Origin: Catonia carolina
Lineage: Eukaryota > Arthropoda > Insecta > Hemiptera > Achilidae
Direction of reading: 5' to 3'
Length of the DNA: 64,000 nt
Assembly: GCA_035578175.1 (NCBI GenBank)
Contig: JAQMRL010000001.1
Location: 432,773,545-432,837,544 of the forward strand
Shown: positions 10,531 through 22,822 of the stretch, in pieces
How the letters are laid out: each line of letters starts with the position of its first letter
Numbering within the stretch: position 1 is the first letter of the stretch
Translations under genes and position numbers: made by a program
Notes under the pieces: model-generated
Seen by the model: the letters and a program-made list of their open reading frames with translations, nothing else
Told to the model about the DNA's origin: nothing
Database searches by the model: none

Positions 10531-11290
10531 ACCTGTTAAATTGGGCGATAAAAATAAAATAAAAAAACATTGTTTGTGTTATTTTGAGAGATCCTTCATA
10601 TTGTTAAAAGCTACCGTATTAAAAATTATAATTTTATCATCATTCTTTAAGTGTTAATACCCAATTACTTCTATTAAGACTTTTTTTAATTTTAACAAAC
10701 TAATTAATGGCTCACTTAAATTAAAAAACTCAAGTTCTAAAATCCCACTTGAACTGATATAACTTATGAAGTGACATAAAAAATTCAGTTATTTTGAACT
10801 AGAGTTAATAATTTTAGGCGCAATATAAGAGTGTCAGTTGTTTAAAAATAATTTTATAGTAGCACTGCAAGGTTAAGACAAGTGAAACTTGTGCAATAGT
10901 AAAATTTTTACCTTTTGTTTAAAAAGGTCAGGTAAAATTAAGATCTATGATCTTTGGGTGTTAATGAATACCTATAAATCTGTAAATACAGGGTTATCAT
11001 AAAATAATGGGTGGGTTGAAGTAACTCAGACTAAGGCAATAAGGAAATTTTAAGATGTTTTATTGGTATCTCTGATAGCCTCCAACCCAAAAGTTTATGT
11101 AACAGCAGTTCTAACATCAATTTAAAGTTCTGTATCACTACTATGGTCTATTAAGACTGTGTATAAAGAAAAATCGTGTAATAAGGACTTTCTTCTTTGC
11201 TGAAATTTTATTAATGGAATTGTCTATCTCTATGTGTTAAACGTTATGGCTTTTCTTAGCTAGATGAGCTCGAAAACATACTAAAAATTC
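10531..11290. other. No gene seen
   Basis: AT-rich; no ORF or repeat recognised until transposase-like codons begin near 11300. Confidence 0.4.
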
Positions 11291-11299
11291 ATTTTCAAC

Positions 11300-12235
11300 A
11301 AGATGGCGCACCAGTACATCACTTTGAATAAAAAATTTTCATATTGATAGATACTACAACTTACTGTGAAAATTAATTGGGGTAAAAGAAAAACTATTCT
11401 TTTTTTTAAAAAAAAACCTTATTTTATTCATTGAATGCCTTGTTATACACTAATAAATACCTGTATTAGTATGAAGTATGTACTCCTTTTAGCAGACATT
11501 TCCTCTCGAAGAATATTTTGCATTGACTCTACTAGATTAATGCAGATTTTCTTGATTTCATCTCCGTGGAACGACACTTTTGTAGCGTTAGTTATCATGT
11601 GTTTTTTTGTTCAAAATATTCCAAAATTTTCATTGGAGTTTAAGTCTGGGGAATTTCCAGGCTAATCAATCACATTATTTTGATTTTGCAGCATGAATAT
11701 TATTGATCAAGTTTGAATTATGACAAGAAGCCAAGACATGTTGAAATACCTCTCCAAATGTTTGCATTAAGGAACAATTTTACATCGCAATATTTCTATG
11801 TACTTGGTTAAATTCGTCATAAATTGAACAAGAATTAAGCTGCCAGGGTTATTTGTCGTGATAAAAACTCCAAAAAATCTGTTTCAGAGGGTGTTTTACA
11901 GTTCATATAATTTACTGTAGAGAAAAAAATAGCTTGTACCAATTAATTTGCACAGTATAGTAGGCCGGCAAGGACCTATACACTGGCCTCCAAGGAGTCC
12001 GGACCTGACACTTTGTGCTTTTTCTTGTAGAGATACAACAAAAAAATTGTTTATTCAAAAAATACGTATTCATGACCTAAATCTTATACAGGAAAGAATT
12101 AATGAAGTATTGACAACTGTTACAGAAGATGTGTTAATTAACGTTTTGTCAGAAACTGAGTAATGATTGGACATTTGCCCAGCGACTAATGGTGCATACA
12201 TTGAAATTTATTAGTTATATAAAAAAATGGATTGA
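11300..12235 (+). pseudogene. mariner-like transposase relic, split by another element
   Basis: At about 11295-11340 the plus strand reads FQQDGAPVHHFE, the region of the second catalytic Asp of Tc1/mariner-type DDE transposases. The C-terminal part resumes at about 11948-12235 with WPPRSPDLTLCAF, a QKIRIHDLNLIQERINE helix and, after two stops, a CPATNGAYIEIY tail typical of one insect transposase group. The third catalytic Asp (expected in the TPCDF context) appears changed to Ala. Roughly 600 bp of unrelated sequence separates the two parts. No terminal repeats were identified. Confidence 0.65.
11430..11905 (-). pseudogene. Tc1-like transposase C-terminal relic
   Basis: On the minus strand, PGNSPDLNSNENF with a stop replacing the usual Trp just before it, then (after a frameshift) TKKHMITNATK and a helix with ICINLVESMQNILREE. 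This matches the end of Tc1-family transposases, where a W(P/A)xxSPDLNPIENLW motif is followed by a C-terminal LVxSMxxR helix. It lies in opposite orientation inside the mariner-like relic. Confidence 0.55.
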
Positions 12236-13620
12236 GACGACAAATTCGATTAATGAACAACTGTTAGTAGCCCTATTTTTGTTTTCATATCCATGTTCAA
12301 AACCCGATTATATTTTTTATAATGACCCTTTTTATCAAATTATAACTTAATGGTCATACACTGAAATTAGTAAAGTAATTTTGTACTACATTAGTCTTAT
12401 ACCAAAGTGAACCAAAAATAAAATTCATATTTTTGAGAATACAGCTGTTATGAGTTTATAGACTTGAATGACTAATATCATTTGTAGTTGTCTAAAAATC
12501 AAATGTATGGCTTTCATAAACACTATTACAGGCTCACTATTTTGTTTACAAGTCTTTGAATTTAAAACTAATACAACTAAAAATTGAAACAAAATCCCGT
12601 ACTACGTTCACTTTGGCATAACATTTTTCCACAAAGAAAGAAATCAAAATTCCCCTTGCGTACCTTAGAAATATTTTACAAATGAGTTCGAAAAGAAAAA
12701 ATTGAATTACATTCTGAAGTTACTTCTCAAAAATGCTCGAAATTTTTTTAATATTCTTAGTGCCATTTAAATGTACTCCATTATAAAAAGCTTTAACGAA
12801 ATTAAAAAGAAAATCGTTGGTAAGTGAGCTCTTAAATCTTTTGTTGACGGTAATGTTAATTTTCACGCATCTAATTTCAGTTGTTATTATTGTGTGCGTT
12901 TCATGTAGAATATTTAGAACACTTTTTTAGGTTATAACAAAATCTAAGCCACCTTTAGGGCAGTTGTGGGTGGAATACGAGATGAATAACTTAGAACTAG
13001 AAAGTGATATAAAGAGAGGTGGAACAGATTGTTAAAAATCCTTGAAAAAATTTGAATCGAAACTGGAGGGCTGTTAAAAGAACCGACACAATTAAAAAGA
13101 TGAATAATTTCTGTACATGTTTACATATTTATTTTAGAAAGGGAACATGTATCTCGTATGTATAAAAAACACAGTGTGAAATGAGTAAATGTATGAAGTT
13201 TAACCGATATGCAGTCTCACTGACTTAGGCCGACTATTTAGATTCTACATTGGAAATCAATACTTAGTAATAACAAATTTCTTTTGAAAAAAAACTGAAT
13301 TTTTTCTACTAAAACAAATTTAAAAAATATATAAATTAAAATACTACGAAATAAAATCCCTTTTAAAAATAAAGTGACTTCAAAAGTCAATACGGTAGAC
13401 TTTTTAAGCTTTAAAAAATGAATACGTTAAAAGCAATTTATAACCTAAATAAATACATCAATTTTACATCAACATACCTATCTGCAGTTTTGTGTTCAAA
13501 ATAAAAATTGTTTGAAGTCGGCGAAATACTGAGTAATTCATATTGACTTTAAATATCTAACAAGATTTTGTAGAGGCTATTGTACCAGGTCTCGGCTGTT
13601 GTCCTGAAATAAATAAAAAA
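12236..13620. other. No gene seen
   Basis: AT-rich; no coding signal or repeat recognised. Confidence 0.4.
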
Positions 13621-13735
13621 AAACTTTATTTCACGTAAAATAATAATATTATTTTACTAAAAATAAGATTATACGTAATAATACGTAAAATAATATTATT
13701 TTAATATTATATATTATATAATATTATACGTCATG
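13621..13735. repeat. AT-rich inverted repeats
   Basis: GTAAAATAAT (13635-13644) pairs with ATTATTTTAC (13648-13657). A second ACGTAAAATAATATTATTTT block and a TATATTATATAATATTATA tract follow, making several overlapping small hairpins. Confidence 0.6.
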
Positions 13736-16098
13736 ACAAGTCAAAATTTGGGGAAGGAGTGGGAAGATTATACTACTATAGAGAACCCAAAACCTAGACT
13801 GACCAATCATTCTTTTGGAGTGGCCAAGAAAAAATGTGCGAAAACTTTGACCAGGAGTACCAAATATATTAAACTGATTGATTACAAATTTACTAATAAT
13901 ACTTTGCAGTTTTCTCATTTACGAGTCAACTTATCAATTGTTATTACACACACTATACCAAAAGTTTTCACTAAATACACACAGAAATAGAACAAAACAA
14001 ATACGAAATTTAAATAAATATTAAATTTAGTAAATTAGGTGGACCTCAGTAGAACAAATAAATAATTTATTGCTGAGGTTTAAAATTTGATCTGGGTAAA
14101 CTGGATCAATTGTAATGTTGTTTTTGGGTCAGAGTATCAATGGGTTTTGAGAAATTTAAGTTACTTTTACACACATCATCGCTCTAAACGTTGCACTACT
14201 TACAATTAATAATCTAACGATTGCGCCTGCGCTGCGGGCTGTATTAATGCCAGCCTTAGAGAAGTGTTTTACTGTATTATCCCCAAACGTTACGCGAGTG
14301 TTTAAATTTTTGTCATAGGCCTACCTAATTTAAATAAGGGTAGTCCTATACATTGGAAAATAAAAAAAATAACCGGTTTTTTGTTTACTACATGGTACTA
14401 AAAATAATAGGTACAGGTACGCAAATGCAAAATAAAAATAATATTAATACAATACGTAGAGAAATTTATCAATTTCTTTAAAGTTTTCTTCTAGTCACTT
14501 GTTTATCACACTTTGCTTAAAATTTCTTTTATTGGCAAAAAAATTACATTCAATCATAATTATTTTAAATATTGTTTATGTAACGTTATCCTCAGAAATC
14601 TTTCACATTCTTAATTCACAATTCCAGTAGAAAAATTAAAGGTGTTTTTTTACTAAATACTGCGTGGTAGTTGGGGAGCAAGGATGAACTTCTCCAAGTC
14701 CGTCTTGTACTCCTTTCGGAAATGTTAATTTCCATAAAATTTTTAGAAAAACTCAGCTGATGATTTTCATTTGTATAACTCTTTGGGAAGGTACAGAATT
14801 AATACAGTATTTATCACTTCAGGGTCAGTCGGTAAGAGTTTCGTCTTTATTTGTAGGGGCCTACATATAACACTGTAATAAAATACAGTAGCCTACTATT
14901 TTACAGCCAATTTGTGCAATGTAAGTAGGCTGCTTAATATATTGTGGGGCATGTATTATTAAGAGCATTTTCACTGATCTATTTGTTTAAAATATGTTTA
15001 TTATTAAGCAAGGTTTTTGGTTGAAAAGTTTTTGAAGTTTGTTTTTTTAAAACAAGGCGTTTGTTTTTTGGTTTTGGATAAAGACAATTTTAAGATTATA
15101 GATCTTTAAACGAAGATATTTCTTATCTTTTGAAATGTTACTTTATTTAAACCGAAAGTTGAAAAATAAAAACAAACAAGTAAGACTTATGATGTCTGAT
15201 TCAGACCGGGCGACGCCCCATTCATTTGCTAAAATAGCTGCAAACATTTTTCAAAGAACTGATTAAAGATTCAGAGATCGTAGTATAGAATACAATAAGT
15301 CGCAGTCCTGTTCCACGTTTATTTGAACCAATTTCCATTCTAGCTGGAATAGAGGGATAACGAGGGAGGGAGAAAAGGAAGTAAGAAATGCGGATGGTTT
15401 GGGGGCTGGATTACAATCATATAACTCAAGAGGAAGTCGCCAGAGTATACCGACCTCGATCACTACTAGTACGATACACACTGCTAATTTTTTGAGCTCC
15501 ATTTAACTTTTGCCAATACAGTACAGTTTCCGCTGTATTCATGTATTTTTTAATAGATACATTTTGTATCCACAAAACACTATTTAAATTTATGTTACAG
15601 AGATATTTTTAACGGTTATAACTGAACATTATACTGTATTAATCGGCAAAAAAATAAAATAAAAAAATAATCTTGATGTTAAAGTGAATAAGGTTCGTAT
15701 AACTTAGGATAATATTGACAAATCGACTAATACAACAAATTTATTCTTTTTCTTCTCTTTACAACAGAGGTTATTAACCTTTCCAAGATAATAATATTTA
15801 GTTATTCTATAAAAAACAGAAATTAAAATATTCCTAGCATTGTAAAGGTCTTCCCAAGTTTCTTTTTTATTCAGGCTTGTATCTCAGAACCTTTTTGCAT
15901 TTCTATTTCGCTGCTAAATGCTACATCAATTTATTGCAATAACTGATTCTATCGTTTACACTTATTATTGCCTGCAACTTTTGACGTCTGGTCGATGGAT
16001 ACATATCACAAGATAGGCGAGGTTTGAGATGAAACGTTGAAGGACTAGTTCCAAAGAGGGATGCCGTAATACGCTGTTGTTTTACGTAATACTTGTGT
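13736..16098. other. Long stretch without recognised features
   Basis: Two opposed small ORFs (13733-13990 plus, 13724-13918 minus) show no family resemblance. The 79-codon minus ORF at 15263-15502 lies in a slightly GC-richer patch but matches nothing I know. No repeats were matched. Confidence 0.4.
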
Positions 16099-16486
16099 TT
16101 TTGTTTAGGTCATCAGCCGAAAGGCTGATTTGAACTTCTAGAGGCTTTAATAAGTAAAACAAGGAGTCAGGTAATTTATCATTATCTTCCTCTCTGAGTG
16201 AAAAAGTGTGCTTCAGAATGCCAGGCTCTCTGAAAAGTTACTGCTTTACACCCTGCAAATATCACCCTCACTAAATTCGCCACATGGTGTGGTTGTAAAA
16301 TAAAATTTATTACTCTCTGAGGAGATAACTGTGACTAGTGTCTTTTACACCTCTACCTCTGATGTACTTAAATGCTTCAGATATAATATTTGCCGACCAT
16401 GTGATAAGAAACAGAATATTTTTTTGTAGCCCTGGAATTAGCAAATCGAGTGCAAATAATTTAACACTCTATCTGATTATTATGGA
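16099..16486 (-). mobile_element. S3 retroposon, near full length, minus copy
   Basis: Starts with the tail complement (TTTTGTTTAGGTCATCAGCC) and ends at the family 5' end (near TATTATGG, 16484). All family blocks are present in order. The ORF at 16338-16580 is a chance frame through it. Confidence 0.8.
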
Positions 16487-16549
16487 TTGGCCATATTTTT
16501 ATGAAGAGGAAAAAGAAGAACTCTTTCGTTATAAAACAGTTTCGAATTA

Positions 16550-16690
16550 TGTTCTTCTTTCAATCCTTGATCCTCCGTAGAAAATGTATTTCTGCAGCTT
16601 CCAATTTCTATTTACTTCTCCCTGTAAAAACCCAAGTTTCACTGCCATACAAAAGAGTTGGAACTGTAATTACATTTTTTTCTCTACTTA
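16550..16690 (-). pseudogene. LINE reverse transcriptase fragment
   Basis: The minus strand reads VITVPTLLYGSETWVL followed by WKLQKYIFYGG. The LLYGSETW motif is the conserved segment downstream of the RT active site in many insect non-LTR retrotransposons. Only about 45 codons remain. Confidence 0.6.
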
Positions 16691-17573
16691 GGAAATTTAC
16701 AAACTGTTAGAAACAATCAGTGAATGTGATAACACAAAATTTCTAAAAAAAAACATTATAAATATACGTGAGTGGAGACACTGTCCAGTGACAGAACTCC
16801 GGCGTGAATAGATAAGTGTATCATTAAGTGCAGCATTTAGAACACTATAATGGATAGTAAATTACAGTAGTCTACTAGATTAATTGATGAGGTCTCCGCT
16901 TCATCGACTTTTAGACGTCTTATTGGATTGTTTGGGAGAGTCTGCGTAGTCAGATTTGAGATCAATGGGTTATGGTGGTTCACGAGTTTCTTCCTAAATT
17001 TTGTATAGAGTTTTATACAACGTCATTTATGTAGGGTACGTTTAGGTCTGAGTGTAGCGTTTTATTGGTTACATAATAGGGGGCGTTAACTATCCTCCGT
17101 AAGAGATTTGATTAGAAACGCTGAGTTTTTGCTAATACCGATGGTTTTGCACAGCAGGAAAGCTGACTGGCAGAGCTCCATATTAGTTGGCGGTAGGAGC
17201 TGTAAATAGTTAATTTAGATGTAGTTGGTAACTTGGATTTGCGTGAAAGAAGTCTGTACAACTGTTTGAACCTGTCCTGGAGTGCCTTTCTCGTTTTATC
17301 CACGTGTACATTCCACGTGAGCCTCTTATCTAGATATAAACCTAGATAACAGATAGATTCAGAAGTGTGAAGTTGAGTGTCATAAAGATACAGAGGAGGA
17401 CAAACTCGTTTACGCAGGGTATAACGTGACACATTTTTGTAGTGTTGACTTTGATCCGCCATTTGGTAAGTCATGATTCTAGGAGAGAAATATGCTGTTG
17501 AAGAGGACATGCGATACTTGAGCGGGGTTATCGGCGGAGTACAATAAACTGTAATTACATTACGGCTTATCAA
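16691..17573 (-). pseudogene. Jockey-like LINE: RT C-terminus and 3' region
   Basis: The minus frame 17573-17112 contains CYLGLYLDKRLTWNVHV, a KLYRLLSRKSKLP segment and a KLTIYSSYRQLIWSSASQL segment. These are the thumb and post-RT region of jockey-clade elements. Past the stop, decayed codons continue (LLRRIVNAPYYVTNKTLHS...) into a 3' region that recurs at 18060-18225 and 41852-42215. The 5' part with endonuclease and RT catalytic motifs is absent, so this is a 5'-truncated dead copy. Confidence 0.8.
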
Positions 17574-18059
17574 ATTTCATCAATATATCGCGATGAGTCT
17601 GTTTTTTCATCACTGATGGAACTGATCCTCACATTATCCGTAAACCATGTATTTTTTTGCCAACATCAAGTAAAAATGTAATACGTAAAATAAAATAAAT
17701 TAAAAACAAAATAATAAAAATAACAAATGATAGATGATATAATTCCAGGTACTCAAAATTTGAATTATTACGGTAACTCAAAGTTTTTTTTCGTAAATTT
17801 ATATTTAACTCATAATTCTTGGATTCTGTTGGCAATTACTGATCGCGTAATTAGATGCGATTAAAAGTTAAAAAGTTAGTACCTAATATTAAAAAATATG
17901 CCAATTAAAAAACTGAAAATCATTCTTTCTAAAAAAAAATTCTTACGTATCTTCATCTTCCCACATATTTTATTTTAAACATTATATTGAACTATCATTC
18001 ACTTCAGAGAAATATTTTTAAATTTCAATATTCCAAAAATATACGAGATTATTAATCGT
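17574..18059. other. No gene seen
   Basis: AT-rich; no repeat match found. Confidence 0.35.
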
Positions 18060-18225
18060 ACTTAACTTTTTTTCTCTATTTAGAAAATTCACAATCTGTT
18101 GGAAACAATCAGTGAATGTGATAACACAAAATTTGGAAAAAATTAACATGGTAAATAAACGTTAGTGGAGACACAGTTCAGTGACAGAACTCAGACGTGA
18201 ATAAATAAGTATTTTTCTGAAAGTG
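18060..18225 (-). repeat. LINE 3'-end fragment
   Basis: Matches the 3' end of the jockey-like LINE copies at about 16685-16830 (GGAAACAATCAGTGAATGTG, then GGAGACAC...CAGTGACAGAACTC), same orientation. Confidence 0.75.
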
Positions 18226-18329
18226 TTTTTAAAAATAATATATTGTAACACCTAAGCTTAAGTTCGTTCGGGATCTGGTTATAATAAATAACAAATACAT
18301 TTCCTTTAAACTTATAGGCTCTAACAATT

Positions 18330-18510
18330 ATTATTTATTGACAACAATTACAATTAAAACAATTACAATTACAATACAATTAACTAACACTAATACTAAT
18401 AGCCTACTAATAATGACAATAATACTACTACTAACAATACTAGTAATACTACAACTAATACTAACAATAATAGTAATACTAATTACTAACATTTACAATT
18501 AATTATTAAG
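18330..18510. repeat. Imperfect trinucleotide low-complexity block
   Basis: Mixed AAC, AAT, ACT and AGT triplets with no perfect long run. Confidence 0.75.
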
Positions 18511-19485
18511 TTGAGACTACTAAAAAATTACAATTAGATTGCTTCAATTAAATCATTTAAAAGGAAGTTTCTTTATCATTTATAATGACCAGAACCGTAA
18601 AGAACTTGGTTTAAACGTTACATTATTATTATGTCTCTAAATGATTAAATATTATCTTAAACTCTTATAAAGAACCCAATGAATTATTAAAGCGATTGTT
18701 TTGGTATGAATTATCAGAAGATAATAATTTTAAGAAACCGAAACTATTGAACTGCTTTCTGTTTTGGTGATAAAAAAATTACTACAATTTAATACAAGTG
18801 TCGTTTTTAAAAAGACTATCTCCCCAGTTGGTTCTTATCAAAGCCCGCATTTACAGAGCTTTCATTTTCTTTGGACGAAGGCCAGCTAGATCTGAAGAAG
18901 AGCCAAGCCTTTTCATCGCGCAGACTGTCATCGCTAATGTACCATACCTAACTTGATGAATTACGGTCCGGTAGGTGCTAACTGCATGATAACTACGCCG
19001 CAACCTCCACCAGCCTATTGTTCGGTTCTCACTTCGCTAACGCCCCTTGCGCTGTCTCCATTATATTCACTCTGTTTCTTCATACATTATCAGATTAAAG
19101 GTCCAAAATTTGCGTTACACCGAGTTAAGTCTATTTCCGTTATAAATTGAAAGAAGCATTCAGTGTTTTCTAACTCGTTCGCTTCTACGGATGAATCAAA
19201 CTATCATTGAAATCCCATACGCGTACACTTATTCATATGAAAACCTCTAGTAAATTCTGCGTTAGAAACCGTAAGGAACTACAAAATAAACATAGAAATT
19301 TATACCGAATAACTAACTAAAAGGAATACCCAACGATTTGCTGAGAAAATAAATTTTTACCTCCCATTAACTCTTTTACTATAGTATTAATCATACAAAT
19401 GCGAGCTTGCACTAACAGCCGATGTTGCCGTACTTACAGTATCAGTGTTTGTATACTATGATTGGCTTGAAGAAGATTAAGCGAT
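18511..19485. other. No gene seen
   Basis: Slightly GC-richer between 18820 and 19140, where a 65-codon ORF (18953-19150) has no recognisable family. Confidence 0.4.
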
Positions 19486-19494
19486 AAAAATATT

Positions 19495-19845
19495 TTATTT
19501 TATTTATTCCTAATTTGTGTACGTTGCAATCTGTTCAATTTAGAACAATAAGCAACCCCTTGACCCAATGAGATGAGGATGATGTGTATGACGTGTAAAT
19601 GAGGTGTAGTCTTGTACAGACCCAGGCCGACCATTCCTGAGAGAGTATGGTTAATTAAACCCCAACCATCAAAGTACACTGGTAACCACTGTCTAGTATT
19701 CAAATCCGTATAAAAGTAACTACTTTTTACTAGGATTTGAACCAAGAACCTTCGTCTCCGAAAATCAGCTGTTTAACAGCTGATTTTAGCGACGACTTTA
19801 CCTCTAGACCAACCCGGTGGGTTAGACCAACCCGGTGGGTTCAAC
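19495..19845 (-). mobile_element. tRNA-derived SINE, family S1, full length
   Basis: Flanked by a perfect 9-bp duplication AAAAATATT (19486-19494 and 19846-19854). On the minus strand it starts AACCCACCGGGTTGGTC, has an A-box-like CTCTAGAGGTAAA and a B-box-like GGTTCAAATCC, then a unique body of about 230 bp and an A/T-rich tail. The first 20 bp or so of the head are present twice in tandem. Small ORFs running through all S1 copies (for example 19500-19745) are a property of the SINE body and not a gene. Confidence 0.88.
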
Positions 19846-19854
19846 AAAAATATT

Positions 19855-20265
19855 ACCTCACTGATATTGTTTTTCTTCTTTATTGCACATAATTATGAAT
19901 GCTTGATTATCAGTTTCGTAGTGTTTCCTAATTATAATTGATAAAATAACGTAAGTTACGCGTGATTTTAATAGTTTTCTTTATGTGTGTAAGTAATGAC
20001 ACTTTACACTTCGATTTAGGGATTCCTACCGTTGATGAGGTTGCACAGTCCTATTATAAAATAGTTTTATCGAAATTACTACCAAATCCGAATCCTCTAA
20101 TTCAAGAACTTCATGCTTTCACCTTCCTGGGAATCCAGCCCGGCGCCTAAAATGAAGATGGAATAGAAATCTTCTCTGAGTTATAATTTAAAAAAAAATA
20201 TATATATAATATAATAAAATAACAATTAAATGGACTAATTATCATATTTATAGATAGAAGATTTA
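19855..20265. other. No gene seen
   Basis: AT-rich; includes a short ATATATAT run near 20200. Confidence 0.4.
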
Positions 20266-20655
20266 CGCCCATAACAGGCAGGTGGAGTGTCAAATTATTT
20301 ACATTCAATCTGTTCGTAGCAGGGCTAAAATAAATAGTTCTCTTTCTTATCACATGGACAGCCAATTAAATGACTGAATCATATAAGAACAGAAGAGATA
20401 GAGGTGTAAAAGACACTAATCAGAGATATCTTCTCTAAAAGTAATGGATTTCATTATACAGCCTGTGGTGAATGAAGTGAAGGTGTCATTTGCAGAGTGG
20501 AAAATATATGCTTTTCAGAGGGCCCGGCATGCTGATAAGCGTACTTTTCCACTCAGTGAGGAAGGCAATGGTAAACCACCTCACTCCTCGTTTTACTTAG
20601 TAAAACCTCTACAGGTTCAAACCAGCCTTTCGGTTGATGACCTAAACAACAACAG
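20266..20655 (+). mobile_element. S3 retroposon, near full length
   Basis: Starts CGCCCATAACAGGCAGGTGG and ends CCTAAACAACAACAG, the short (CAA)n tail. The ORF at 20444-20704 is the family's recurrent chance frame. Confidence 0.82.
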
Positions 20656-21490
20656 ATATGATTGTGGAGACAAACAAGGGAGGCTTGTGTTCAGCAATGG
20701 ATGATGGACTGATGAAAACGAAGAAGATACAGGGAAAAAGCTATTGGAGGACGGAGGAAAAATTCGGGCTCTGGATATTTTTCTTTAAGTGCGGCCATGT
20801 GAAATGAGAATTTTCGAACTTTGTATTTATTGGTATTGTATGAACAAGCTACAAAGAAGGTATGCATGCGTGCGCGGGATGTGAACTAACTTTCTGTTAT
20901 GCAGAACGGTTTTTCACCGACAATAGTCTGCAGATCTATAATTTTATTGTTGGCTAGTTGTACATACACTTGATAATTTATTCTAATTTAAAAAATGTAT
21001 TGTGTATCTACTGTATTGTCCTTGCTGGAAACCTAGTTGCGTGTAATGTATAGTATGTTTACATCCTCTGTATTTTTATGTTCAACACGCCTTGTTTTCT
21101 TTGTGGCCGCGCGGGGATTGTCCTAAAACTAAATACTACTTATATAATTTTTCCCATAGAAAATTGTGCATTGCGAATAACCAGTCATACCAACATAAAA
21201 ATTATTCATGTCTAAAAAATTTATGTAAAATTATTGTGTTGCAGTGAAATATAAATTTCTCTGTAACAACAAAGAAATACTTTGTTGGATGTTGATATGA
21301 CTTGTTTTTTTTTGTTTTTTTCACTTATGAAATAAAAGAAGAAAATATTTAAGGCAATAGATCAAAAATGTCGCAAGGGTTAAAAATTATAATTGAACAT
21401 AAACAATTAAAATTGTTTTGTAAAAAAATAATTGCATCCTTTTTGTTTATTTAGTACTAATTGTGTAGCCATGAACCAAGAACAAAATAT
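20656..21490. other. No intact gene; possible LINE debris at left edge
   Basis: Near 20670-20710 GGCTTGTGTTCAGCAATGG resembles the end of some insect LINE ORFs, but too little survives to call. The remainder is unremarkable. Confidence 0.35.
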
Positions 21491-21494
21491 AAAT

Positions 21495-21590
21495 TACAGT
21501 AAGCGCTCTGATATCCGGATTAAAATGGTGCCGAGTTATCCGGATAAAGGAAAATCCGGAAAATATCGGAAGTGATATCTAGATAAACAG
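21495..21590. mobile_element. Possible pogo/Tigger-type terminal fragment
   Basis: TACAGTAAGCGCTCTGATAT followed by repeated ATCCGGAT motifs resembles pogo/Tigger ends such as those of the element at 45068-46240. No matching opposite end was found. Confidence 0.3.
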
Positions 21591-21769
21591 AAAATGACAC
21601 GAAACATACAATCTCAGTATTTGCTTACATTACCGTAATGAAAGGACGCCACAAAAATCAGCCCGAAATATTTATTTGAGTATTATAGTGTAGTGTTAAT
21701 TTAAAATATGATTGTTTTTGGGTTAAAATCAATGAAATACTCAAATTACTGAAATAATTTAATTCACAA

Positions 21770-21885
21770 ATTTGTTTTATCCCTAATGTGTGTGCGTTGC
21801 CGTCAGTTTAATTGAAAACAACAAGCAACTCATGACCCAATCAGTTGAGAATGATATATATGTATTATGGGAAAATGAGCAGTAA
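21770..21885 (-). mobile_element. S1 SINE 3'-end fragment, diverged
   Basis: Contains the S1 tail-proximal block (GTGTGCGTTGC, AACAACAAGCAACTCATGACCC) with many substitutions; it stops after about 110 bp. Confidence 0.65.
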
Positions 21886-22029
21886 AAATTAGATGAACAA
21901 AAATTTCAAACAAAAGAAAGAAATTAAAGATATTGTAGTGCTGTATTTTCCCCTCGTATCGGACCAATTTTAGACCACGTGAGGTGACTTTAGACTTTTC
22001 TGGAAGCACTTTTTGGAGCCAACATTCTC

Positions 22030-22315
22030 ACCATTTTTTTCTCTTTAGGCTTTTCTCCTTTCTTCTGTCCACCCGTTGTTCTATTTTTGCTCTTCATGGA
22101 AGTCCTTAAAGTCCGTAATTAGTTGTCTAAATTTGGTCCTGTTTATTATGTTTTCTCGGTTTATTCTGGTTTTCTCAATATCCTTTCTGAAATCTTCAAA
22201 CCATTTATCCGACACCTTGAGTCTACTGTTTAGTGTCTTAAAAATTTGTTTTGTCAACCGGTTGTCATCAATTTCATACTGGTGTCCGTAGAATTTCAGT
22301 CTTCTTTTACTTATC
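22030..22315 (-). pseudogene. LINE C-terminal fragment
   Basis: Minus-strand codons read KRRLKFYGHQYEIDDNRLTK, then a KWFEDFRKDIEKTRI segment and TKFRQLITDFKDF. An RRLxFYGHxxRxxDxRL block lies in the region after the RT domain of several insect non-LTR elements. No intact ORF. Confidence 0.6.
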
Positions 22316-22391
22316 GTTTAGTTTCCTTGTACAGTACTTCTCTAACCCGTAACCTATATTGTCCGTTTTTAAATTATTTTGCATTTTAACG

Positions 22392-22822
22392 TATGGAGTA
22401 ATGGTAACGTTCTGGTCCGGGTACGTAAAGAGAAGAGGGTCGAATCCATCAGCGGGAAAAAATTTTTTATAGTTCAAAAAATATTGGAAATGTTAAAAAA
22501 AGTTATTTATTTATTTAATTTTTAATTTTGACAATTTGCTTAATCATCAAAAAATTATTTACTTAATTTTTTTGGAAGCAAATTCAATACTATTATTTTA
22601 AATATCTAAATATTTCCTTCAGCAATATTTAATTTTCAGAGACAGCTGATTGTTGCAATAACTTTAGATTATAAAACAAATTGTCAAAATTAAAAAAATA
22701 AATAAATAATTATTTTTTAAAAAAATAATTCCAATATTTTTTGAACAATAAAATTTTTTACCGCTGATGGATTCGATTCACCTATTCTTATATCTCCGGA
22801 CCAAAAAGTTACCATTACTCCA
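22392..22822. mobile_element. Foldback MITE
   Basis: Left arm TGGAGTAATGGTAAC... and right arm ...GTTACCATTACTCCA are inverted. The similarity extends through TCGAATCCATCAGCGG and TTCAAAAAATATTGGAA blocks and an AT-rich TTTTAATTTTGACAATTTG block, about 130-150 bp per arm. The target duplication is not clear (AACGTA / AACATA are candidates). Confidence 0.7.

Noticed and set aside
18330..18510. Tandem-repeat satellite
   Set aside because: The triplets vary irregularly with no fixed unit; better described as low-complexity sequence.
20444..20704. 86-residue ORF as a conserved gene (similar frames at 46545-46862, 57367-57678, 5725-5943, 3722-3928)
   Set aside because: All lie in the same frame of the S3 retroposon, with copy-specific frameshifts; the similarity is that of the repeat.
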